Shown here piece by piece: positions 53,850 through 61,020 of a DNA stretch of 64,000 nucleotides (its first letter is position 1; every line of letters starts with the position of its first letter). Both the position numbers and the translations under genes were made by a program. The stretch comes from Streptomyces sp. NRRL S-37 (GTDB lineage: Bacteria; Actinomycetota; Actinomycetes; Streptomycetales; Streptomycetaceae): the NCBI RefSeq assembly GCF_000721605.1, contig NZ_JOIZ01000008.1, positions 121,821 through 185,820 on the forward strand, in the 5' to 3' direction. The notes beneath the pieces are model-generated. The model made no database searches and was not told where the DNA came from. It saw only the letters and a list, made by a program, of their open reading frames with translations.

Positions 53850-54644
53850 ATGACCACTCAGGAGAACTACGGCCCCACCAGCTACGGCGAGGAACTCGCC
53901 GACATCTACGACAACTGGATCGTCCGCCTCCAGGAGGACGCCGAGCCCACCGTGCGTTTCCTCGCCGATCTCGCGGAACGCGTCGCGAAGGACACCGGGG
54001 AAGGGCGCGTGCTCGAACTCGGCGTCGGCACCGGACGCGTCGCGCTGCCGCTGGCCGCCCGTGGCGTGGACGTCACCGGGATCGACGCCTCCGAGGAGAT
54101 GCTGGCCCAACTGCGCGGCAAGTCCGGCAGCGACGCCGTGTCGCTGGTGCACGGCGACTTCGTGACGCCGGACGTGCGGGGCCCCTTCGGCCTGGTCTAC
54201 GTCGTCTTCAACACCCTCTACAGCCTGGCCACCCAGGAGGACCAGATACGGTGTCTCGCCGGTGCGGCGGCCCTGCTCCCGGACGGCGGCGCCTTCGTCT
54301 TCCAAGGCTTCGTGCCCGACACCGCGCGCTTCGAGGCGGCGCGGCACAGCGGACAGCAGATGGAGGTGGCGCGCACCGGCGCCACCAGCCTCAACCTGGG
54401 CATCGCCCGCCACGACCCGGTCCGCCAGCACATGTACCCGCACTACAGCCTCAAGGACTCGGACACCGAGCGGGAGCACACCGTGCGGTTCCGCTACGTG
54501 TGGCCGAGCGAGCTGGACCTGATGGCCCGGCTGGCCGGGCTCACCCTGGAGCACCGGTACGCGGACTGGGCGGGCGGCGCCTTCACCGCCGAGAGCCAGG
54601 CCCATGTGTCGGTGTACCGCAAGACGGGCCCCGTCCGGCCGTGA
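53850..54644 (+). CDS. Class I SAM-dependent methyltransferase, possible N-methyltransferase
   Basis: 264 aa. SAM motif I is VLELGVGTGRVALPLAARG; VTGIDASEEMLAQLRGK follows. The N-terminus (YGEELADIYDNWI) and C-terminus recall the TylM1/DesVI group of sugar amine methyltransferases, which hints at an amine as acceptor; the nearby aminotransferase is consistent with this, but the assignment is tentative. Its stop is overlapped by the flavoprotein start (GTGA). Confidence 0.82.
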   Translation: MTTQENYGPTSYGEELADIYDNWIVRLQEDAEPTVRFLADLAERVAKDTGEGRVLELGVGTGRVALPLAARGVDVTGIDASEEMLAQLRGKSGSDAVSLVHGDFVTPDVRGPFGLVYVVFNTLYSLATQEDQIRCLAGAAALLPDGGAFVFQGFVPDTARFEAARHSGQQMEVARTGATSLNLGIARHDPVRQHMYPHYSLKDSDTEREHTVRFRYVWPSELDLMARLAGLTLEHRYADWAGGAFTAESQAHVSVYRKTGPVRP

Positions 54645-56173
54645 CGGGGCGTCAGGACCCTTCCGTACGCATAGCGGTGATCGGCGCGGGTTTCGCCGGC
54701 CTGGCCGCCGCCGTGCAGCTCAAGCGGCAGGGCATCGAGTCGTTCACGGTGTACGAGAAGGCCGGCGACCTCGGCGGCACCTGGCGGGACAACACCTATC
54801 CCGGCGCGGGCTGCGACATACCCTCCCACCTGTACTCGTACGCGTTCGCCCCCTACCGCGACAGCCGGGTCCGCTACCCCGGGCAGCCGCAGGTTCTGGA
54901 GTACCTGCGCGCCTGCGCCCGGGAGCACGGGGTGGAGCGGCACGTGCGGTACGGCACCGAGATCACCTCGGCGCACTACGACGACGCACGCGGGCAGTGG
55001 ACCCTGGAGGCGGCGGACGGGCGGACGCACACCGCCGAGGTGGTGATCTCCGCCGTGGGCCAGCTGCACCGCCCGAACGTGCCGCGGCTGGCGGGCGCGG
55101 AGGACTTCACGGGCACCGCCTTCCACACCGCCCGCTGGGACCACGGCCACGTGCTCGACGGGCGGTCCGTGGCGGTCGTCGGCACCGGGTCGAGCGCCGC
55201 GCAGGTGGTGCCCGCCATCGCCGACCGGGTGCGCCGGCTGCACGTGTTCCAGCGCACGGCGAACTGGGTACTGCCCAAGCCCGACGCCCGGTTCCACCCG
55301 GCGCTGTCCCTGCTGCTGCGCGCCGTACCGGCCGCCCACCACGCCTACCGCTCGATGTTGTTCCGCCGCTCGGAGGCGGTGCTGCTGCCCGCGCTGCGGG
55401 GCAACCGGTTCCTCGGGGCCATGCTGCGCACGATGGCCCTGCGCCATCTGCGGGCCGGGGTCCCCGACCCGGAGCTGCGCGCGCGGCTGACGCCCGATTT
55501 CGCCGTGGGCTGCAAGCGGGTCGTGCTGTCCTCCGACTGGTACCCGACGCTGGCCCGTGACCACGTGGACGTGGTCACGGATCCCATCGCCCGGGTCACG
55601 GCGAAGGGCATCGAGACCGCCGACGGCGTCCACCGCGAAGTGGACACGATCGTCTACGCCACCGGTTTCCGCACCACGGAGTTCCTCGCCCCCATGACGG
55701 TGACCGGCCGCGGGGGGCTCGCCCTGCGCGAGGTGTGGCGCGGCGGGGCCCGCGCCTACCTGGGCATCCACGTGCCCGGTTTCCCGAACCTGTTCCTGAT
55801 GTACGGGCCCAACACTAACCTGGGGCACAACTCGGTGATCCTCACCCTGGAGGCGCAGGCGGTCCACGTCGCCCGCTGCGTGGCCCTGCTGGCCTCCCGG
55901 GCCGCCGCCGGCGTCCGGGGCATGGAGGCCACGGAGCAGGCACTGGACGCCTGGCAGCGCCGGGTGGACGAGGGCTCCGCGGGCACCGTGTGGACCGGCT
56001 CCTGCACCAGCTGGTTCAAGACCGGGGACGGGGTGCTCACCAACAACTGGCCCTACCGCACCACGCACTACCAGCGGATGACGGCCCGTCCCGACCCGGC
56101 CGCGTTCCGCTTCCTGCCGGCCGCGCGGAACCCCTCCGGGAACGCCGACGACCTGCATCACGTACCCGATTAG
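54641..56173 (+). CDS. Baeyer-Villiger/FMO-type flavin monooxygenase
   Basis: 510 aa. FAD fold IAVIGAGFAGLAAAVQL, the Baeyer-Villiger fingerprint FTGTAFHTARWD (FxGxxxHxxxW), NADPH fold VAVVGTGSSAAQVV, and a C-terminal ATGFRTTEF are all present. It would insert oxygen next to a ketone or oxidise a heteroatom using NADPH. The GTG at 54641 overlaps the methyltransferase stop by four bases and decides the start; the open frame reaching back to 53795 is a shadow. Confidence 0.9.
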   Translation: MTGRQDPSVRIAVIGAGFAGLAAAVQLKRQGIESFTVYEKAGDLGGTWRDNTYPGAGCDIPSHLYSYAFAPYRDSRVRYPGQPQVLEYLRACAREHGVERHVRYGTEITSAHYDDARGQWTLEAADGRTHTAEVVISAVGQLHRPNVPRLAGAEDFTGTAFHTARWDHGHVLDGRSVAVVGTGSSAAQVVPAIADRVRRLHVFQRTANWVLPKPDARFHPALSLLLRAVPAAHHAYRSMLFRRSEAVLLPALRGNRFLGAMLRTMALRHLRAGVPDPELRARLTPDFAVGCKRVVLSSDWYPTLARDHVDVVTDPIARVTAKGIETADGVHREVDTIVYATGFRTTEFLAPMTVTGRGGLALREVWRGGARAYLGIHVPGFPNLFLMYGPNTNLGHNSVILTLEAQAVHVARCVALLASRAAAGVRGMEATEQALDAWQRRVDEGSAGTVWTGSCTSWFKTGDGVLTNNWPYRTTHYQRMTARPDPAAFRFLPAARNPSGNADDLHHVPD

Positions 56174-56225
56174 CTCGCCCGAACGGAACTGGGAGGAGGA
56201 AGGGCCCCGCCCTACCGTGCTGCAC

Positions 56226-57593
56226 ATGACGACTTCCGAGACAGGCAAGGGACTCGAAGCGGCCAAGGCGGTCGCCGCCGACGACGCCGCGCACGTCTTC
56301 CGCGGCTGGGTGCAGCAGGGCACGCACATGGCCTTGCCGGTGGCCGGAGCGAAGGGGTCGTGGTTCTGGGACTACGCCGGCAACCGCTACCTCGATTTCT
56401 CCTCCCAGCTCGTGTACGCCAACCTCGGGCACCAGCATCCGCGGCTGGTGTCCGCGATCAAGGACCAGGCCGACCGGCTGTGCACCATCGCCCCGCACTT
56501 CGCCGAGGAACGGCGCGCCACCGCCGCCCGCGAGATCGCGAAGCTGGCTCCGGAGGGCCTGAACCGGGTTCTGTTCACCAGCGGCGGCGCCGAGGCCGTG
56601 GAGCACGCCGTACGGCTCGCGCGGCTGCACACGGGACGGTTCAAGATGCTGGCCGCCCACCACTCGTTCCACGGCGCCACCTCGACGGCGATCCAGCTCA
56701 CCGGTGATCCCCGCCGGTGGCGCAACGACACCGGCACGGCGGGAGTGGTCCGCTTCTTCCCGCCGTACCCGTACCGCTCGGCGTTCTACTCCGAGAACGA
56801 GGAGCAGGAGTGCGCGCGGGCTCTGGAGCATCTGGAGCAGGTCATCGTCCTGGAGGGCGCGCGGACCATCGCCGCCATCGTGCTGGAGCCGGTCGGCGGC
56901 ACCAGCAGCGGCGTGCTCGTCCCGCCGGACGGCTACCTGGCCGGGGTGCGGGAGCTGTGCGACCGGTACGGGATCATGCTGATCCTGGACGAGATCATGG
57001 TCGGCTTCGGCCGCACCGGCGCCTGGTTCGCCTCCGACCACTGGGGAGTGCGCCCGGATCTGATGACCTTCGCCAAGGGGGTCAACTCCGGCTACGTACC
57101 GCTGTCCGGGGTGCTCGTCTCGGACGAGATCGTCGAGACCTTCAGCAAGACGCCGTACCCCGGGGGCACGACGTACTCGGGCCACGCGCTCGCCTGCGCC
57201 GTGGCGGTGGAGGCGATCGACACGATGCGCGACGAGGGCGTCGTGGAGCACGCCGCGAGGCTGGGCCGTGAGGTCTTCGAGCCGGAGCTGACAAAGATGG
57301 CCGAGCGTCACCCCTGTGTCGGCGAGGTCCGCGGCATCGGCGCGATCTGGGCCCTGGAGCTGGTGAAGAACAGGAAGACCAAGGAGATGTACGTCAACTA
57401 CGACACCCCGGACCGGCTCACACCGCAGGGCGCGGAGCTGATGGGGGCACTGATGCGGCGCGGGGTGAACGCGATGTTCTACCTCAACCGGCTGAACATC
57501 ACGCCTCCGTGCAACATCAGCGAGGAGGACGCCCGGGAGGGCCTGGCCAGGATCGACGAGGCGCTGACCGTCGCGGACGCACGCGTGGCGTGA
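56226..57593 (+). CDS. Class III PLP-dependent aminotransferase
   Basis: 455 aa. SGGAEAVEHAVRLAR, FHGATSTAIQLTG and ILDEIMVGFGRTG belong to class III; the PLP Lys is in LMTFAKGVNSGY (about residue 284). Class III enzymes typically transfer an amino group to an omega-position aldehyde or ketone, which fits amination of an acyl-chain end. ATG at 56226 is preceded by GGAGGA at some distance; a GTG three codons earlier is the alternative. It ends at the large terminator. Confidence 0.9.
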   Translation: MTTSETGKGLEAAKAVAADDAAHVFRGWVQQGTHMALPVAGAKGSWFWDYAGNRYLDFSSQLVYANLGHQHPRLVSAIKDQADRLCTIAPHFAEERRATAAREIAKLAPEGLNRVLFTSGGAEAVEHAVRLARLHTGRFKMLAAHHSFHGATSTAIQLTGDPRRWRNDTGTAGVVRFFPPYPYRSAFYSENEEQECARALEHLEQVIVLEGARTIAAIVLEPVGGTSSGVLVPPDGYLAGVRELCDRYGIMLILDEIMVGFGRTGAWFASDHWGVRPDLMTFAKGVNSGYVPLSGVLVSDEIVETFSKTPYPGGTTYSGHALACAVAVEAIDTMRDEGVVEHAARLGREVFEPELTKMAERHPCVGEVRGIGAIWALELVKNRKTKEMYVNYDTPDRLTPQGAELMGALMRRGVNAMFYLNRLNITPPCNISEEDAREGLARIDEALTVADARVA

Positions 57594-57603
57594 GAGCGGG
57601 GAC

Positions 57604-57672
57604 GCTGACCCGTCGGCCCGTCCCTCCGTCCCCGCGCGGGCGGGGGACGGAGGGACGGGCCGACGGGTCAGC
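57604..57672. terminator. Bidirectional terminator with 30-bp perfect stem
   Basis: Bases 57604-57633 are an exact reverse complement of 57643-57672, with a nine-base loop. The right arm covers the last codons of the convergent M56 gene (stop 57668-57670), so the terminator and the gene end are physically merged. Confidence 0.85.
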
Positions 57673-58567
57673 GGCAGAGCGCGAACGGCTCTCCGACGAC
57701 GGCCGCCACGCCGCAGTACAGGACCAGCGCCAGCAGAACGAGGACGCACAGCAGCAAGCGGCGCAGGTGATGGCAGCGCAGGAACCTGGCGAACCGCTTC
57801 GCCCCGTGCTCCAGCTGTTCGACGCGGGCGGCCAGCGCGGTGTCCCCGCCCATTCCCGTGCCCATGCCCGGCCGGCCGGGATCGGGCAGGCACTTCACCA
57901 GGGCGCTCGCCACGACGCTGGGCGTGGCGAAGACCAGGGCGGCCTGGTCGGCCGACAGCTCCTGGCGCGTCCTCACGTGGTGCGCGACGACCCGCGGGCC
58001 CGGCACGAACCACAGGGTCGAGACGACCGTCTCCACGACGAGCCGCCCCAGCGGATGCCGGCGCCGGGCGTGGTGCAGCTCGTGTCCGAGCACCGCGGCC
58101 AGTTCGTCGTCGGTCGTCCGCCGCGTCAGGCCGGTGCTGACGGCGACCACGGGCCGCAGCAGACCGTGCGTGACGGCGATGGGTTCGTCCACGTCGAGCT
58201 GGACCAGCCGGATGCCGTCGTCTCCCGGGCCGCCGACGCGCCGGGCGACCGCCGACAGGCGTTCGCAGGGTGAAAGGGCGTGTTCGTCGATCCACCGGGC
58301 GGCCCGCCGGGTGGCCAGGAGTCCGCGCACCCCGACCGTGACGGCCACCGTCACGGTCACCAGCGCGACCACGACTCCGGCGCCGAGGACGACGGCGTTG
58401 AGCGTCTCCGCGACTCCCCGGCCCGGGCCGGTCTCCGGCCGCTGCCGCCAGAGCCGCAGCAGCATGTAGACCAGTACGTCGAACAGGACCAGCCCAAGCA
58501 GTGTGCACACGCCCATCACCGCCCGGGCGGTGAGGGTCCGTGGCATGCCGTTGCGAAGCCGCGCCAA
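57668..58567 (-). CDS. M56 (BlaR1/MecR1-like) membrane metalloprotease
   Basis: 299 aa. It has N-terminal membrane helices (about residues 15-40 and 58-85), the zinc motif GHELHHARRRHP, a downstream ELSADQAAL zinc-ligand region, and a C-terminal membrane helix. The extracellular penicillin-sensor domain of true BlaR1 is absent, as usual in actinobacterial M56 proteins. It should cleave the BlaI-type repressor encoded just upstream. The start is a TTG at 58567, chosen because GGGGGAG lies nine bases before it; the internal ATG at 58546 has no ribosome site. Confidence 0.85.
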   Translation of the reverse strand: MARLRNGMPRTLTARAVMGVCTLLGLVLFDVLVYMLLRLWRQRPETGPGRGVAETLNAVVLGAGVVVALVTVTVAVTVGVRGLLATRRAARWIDEHALSPCERLSAVARRVGGPGDDGIRLVQLDVDEPIAVTHGLLRPVVAVSTGLTRRTTDDELAAVLGHELHHARRRHPLGRLVVETVVSTLWFVPGPRVVAHHVRTRQELSADQAALVFATPSVVASALVKCLPDPGRPGMGTGMGGDTALAARVEQLEHGAKRFARFLRCHHLRRLLLCVLVLLALVLYCGVAAVVGEPFALCR

Positions 58568-58594
58568 CTCGAAACACTCCCCCGTACCGGTACT

Positions 58595-58996
58595 TCACGT
58601 CTGTTGTCGGGTGTCGTCCGAATCCGTCCGCACGAGCTTCATCAGGCGGGAGTGGAGCTGCGGCTCCGACTGGCACTGGTCGATGAAGTGAACCACCGCG
58701 GAGACACCGTGGTCCCGGATGACGTCGCGGACGGCGAGCTCGGCCGCGTCCCGCACGACCGCCTCGTACGCGAAACCGCGGCCCTCCGTCGTGCGGCACA
58801 GCACATTGCGTTTGCTCAGCCGGTTGAGGACGGTCATGACCGTGGTGTAGGCGAGGGGCTCCGGCCTCCCCTGGTTGACCTCATCGAGCACCTGGCGCAC
58901 GGTCAGGCGCCGGCCGGCCTCCCACAGCACGGTGAGGAGTTCGGCGCCGAGCGGCCCCAGGGCCTTGCTCAGCTTGTCGGCTTCGCGTCCGTCCAT
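58595..58996 (-). CDS. BlaI/MecI/CopY-family repressor
   Basis: 133 aa winged-helix repressor: GPLGAELLTVLWEAGRRLTVRQV, TTVMTVLNRLSKRNVL (recognition region) and a C-terminal dimerisation helix. It is co-transcribed with the M56 protease 27 bases downstream and the small membrane protein six bases upstream. Targets are unknown; control of this operon itself is expected, and control of nearby cluster genes is possible. Confidence 0.9.
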   Translation of the reverse strand: MDGREADKLSKALGPLGAELLTVLWEAGRRLTVRQVLDEVNQGRPEPLAYTTVMTVLNRLSKRNVLCRTTEGRGFAYEAVVRDAAELAVRDVIRDHGVSAVVHFIDQCQSEPQLHSRLMKLVRTDSDDTRQQT

Positions 58997-59002
58997 GGGC
59001 CA

Positions 59003-59485
59003 TCACGGTCCCGTGCGATGCGCGCGGTGCGCGGCACCGAGACGGTTGCGGCGCATGGCCTCGAGCCGGACCATGGCGACCACCACCACGCCGAATCCGT
59101 ACCACACCAGGTCGTGGTAGAAGTCGAGTGACGTTCCCTGTGAGTGCTTCCACATGTCCAGGAAGTAGCCGGCGAGTTCGACGCCCCCGCCGACGACCAG
59201 CAGCCAGCCGGTGACGCGGAACCCGGGGAGCCGCAGCTGTGTCGCGCCGGCCGCCATGGTGACAACGGCCCCCAGCCAGATCCCGAGGTGGATGGTCCAC
59301 AGCGAACTCGGTGGTTCCACGATGAAGGAGACGTTCTTCGCGTGCCAGTACGTGTCGTACGCCTGGCCGAAGAGGTAGACCACCACGCCGGCGAAAGCCA
59401 GGTGCCTCCGCCAGCCGAGCGGGTCGGTGCCGGGGGAGCCGGGGATCCGCTGTCCGACGGCCACCCGCATACCTGTCGATTCCAT
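59003..59485 (-). CDS. Small membrane protein, unknown function
   Basis: 160 aa with four hydrophobic segments (about residues 28-43, 66-82, 90-106 and 130-142). His residues recur at the segment ends (YDTYWHAK, WTIHLGIW, DFYHDLVW), which may bind metal or heme; I cannot assign a family. ATG at 59485 is used; ATG at 59470 is also possible. It precedes blaI by six bases and is divergent from the larger membrane protein at 59644. Confidence 0.6.
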   Translation of the reverse strand: MESTGMRVAVGQRIPGSPGTDPLGWRRHLAFAGVVVYLFGQAYDTYWHAKNVSFIVEPPSSLWTIHLGIWLGAVVTMAAGATQLRLPGFRVTGWLLVVGGGVELAGYFLDMWKHSQGTSLDFYHDLVWYGFGVVVVAMVRLEAMRRNRLGAAHRAHRTGP

Positions 59486-59643
59486 ACGCCTACCGTGACC
59501 GGTGAACCCTAACGACGTGACCCGACACCGGCGAGTCCGATCGGGCTGCTCGAGCGGGCACCCCGGGTTTCGCCGTCGCCGGACCCAAAGGCGCGGCCCT
59601 CGGGGTCTGGGCCACGAGGACCGGGTCCGCCCAGGCTGGGCCC

Positions 59644-60957
59644 ATGGTCCCCTCCCTCACTCTCGCCCACGTGGTCGGGCACGGTTCAGGCCCGATCCCC
59701 CGTACGTACGCGCTGATCGCCGGGGTGACCGCCCTGTACGCGTCCTTCGAGGCGCTGCGTCTGCGCTGGCAGGAGCCGCGCTTCGACGAGCGCCGGGTCT
59801 GGCGGGGGTTCCCGGAGCCGCTGTCGCTCACCGCCGACCACCCGCTGCTGCGCCGCACGCTGCGGGTGGTCGGCGCGGCCCTGGCCCTGCTGACGCTGAC
59901 CGTGCTGACGACGGGCTACGGCGGTCACGATCTGGGCATCGGCATGATCTACGTGTTGTTCTGGGTCGGGCTCGTGCCCGCCTCCCTGCTCCTGGGGCCC
60001 GTCTGGCGGCTGTTGAACCCGCTGCGCTCCGTGCACGAGGTGGTCTGCGCGCTGACCCGCGTCCCGCCCGACGCGGGGCTGCGCCGGCTGCCGGAGCGTG
60101 TCGGGGTGTGGCCCGCCGCCGTCGGTCTGCTCTGCTTCGGGTGGCTCGAACTCGCCGCGCCGGGGCGCGGGTCCGCGTCGGCCGTGCTGCTGTGGCTGTG
60201 GGTGTACGGGGCGGTGCAGCTGATCGCCGCCACGATGTACGGATCACGCTGGTTCGAGCGCGGGGACACCTTCGAGGTGTACTCCTCGCTCATCGCCGCC
60301 ATGTCCCCGCTGGGCCGCTCCCACGACGGGTCCCGGCGCCTGGTCCTGCGCAACCCGTTCAACGGGCTGGCCGGGGTGCGCGAGCAACCAGGGCTGACCG
60401 CCCTGGTGTCGGTGATGCTGGCGCTGACCGCGTTCGACAGCTTCGCCAACACCGGTGCCTGGCGGGCGGTGAGCGACGGGCTGCCCACCTCGCCGGCGCG
60501 CACCGCCGGGCTGCTCGGGACGGCCCTGCTGATGCTGGGTCTGCTGCGGCTCAGCGCGTGGACCGCACGGCACCTGTCCCGCGGTGCCTCCTGGGGCGCC
60601 GGTCTGATGGCCCCGTCCCTCGTGCCGGTCGCCGTGGGCTACGTGTTCGCGCACTACGCCTCGGTGCTGATGGTGGAGGCACAGCGGTTCGTCGACGTCT
60701 TCTTCGTCTCGGGCGAACCGCTCACCGTCCACCACGGCGACGCCACCGTCGTGGCGTACGCGCTGCCGTCGGCGATCGTCCTGTCGCTCCTGCAGGTCGT
60801 GTCCGTCGTCGCCGGGCACGTCTTCGGCGTGATCGCGGCTCATGACTCCGCCGTGGGCGCGCTGCCGAGCGGGCGCAGGGTCCTGCCGCAGGTGCCGTTG
60901 TTCGTGGTGATGATCGCCTTGACGCTGGGTGGGCTGACGCTGCTGCTCGCCGCGTAG
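59644..60957 (+). CDS. Polytopic membrane protein (fenitrothion-hydrolase-like annotation in relatives)
   Basis: 437 aa with nine or more hydrophobic segments. The NPLRSVHE and NPFNGLAG loops, and paired His in AHVVGHGSG and TVHHGD, are distinctive. Similar actinobacterial proteins are sometimes labelled fenitrothion hydrolase, but I regard function as unknown. ATG at 59644 starts the conserved region; no clear ribosome site. It is divergent from the BlaI operon and convergent with the NRPS gene. Confidence 0.65.
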   Translation: MVPSLTLAHVVGHGSGPIPRTYALIAGVTALYASFEALRLRWQEPRFDERRVWRGFPEPLSLTADHPLLRRTLRVVGAALALLTLTVLTTGYGGHDLGIGMIYVLFWVGLVPASLLLGPVWRLLNPLRSVHEVVCALTRVPPDAGLRRLPERVGVWPAAVGLLCFGWLELAAPGRGSASAVLLWLWVYGAVQLIAATMYGSRWFERGDTFEVYSSLIAAMSPLGRSHDGSRRLVLRNPFNGLAGVREQPGLTALVSVMLALTAFDSFANTGAWRAVSDGLPTSPARTAGLLGTALLMLGLLRLSAWTARHLSRGASWGAGLMAPSLVPVAVGYVFAHYASVLMVEAQRFVDVFFVSGEPLTVHHGDATVVAYALPSAIVLSLLQVVSVVAGHVFGVIAAHDSAVGALPSGRRVLPQVPLFVVMIALTLGGLTLLLAA

Positions 60958-60974
60958 CGGACGCCCCCGCGCAG

Positions 60975-61012
60975 GGGTGTGCCCGGGGACGGGTCCGTCC
61001 CCGGGCACACCC
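60975..61012. terminator. Bidirectional terminator hairpin
   Basis: An 18-bp perfect stem (60975-60992 with 60995-61012) and two-base centre lie between the convergent membrane protein and NRPS genes, nine bases from the NRPS stop. Confidence 0.8.
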
Positions 61013-61020
61013 GCGCCGGC

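Noticed and set aside
57668..58996. A complete beta-lactam resistance system
   Set aside because: The M56 protein lacks the penicillin-binding sensor domain and no beta-lactamase is nearby, so beta-lactam sensing is not supported.
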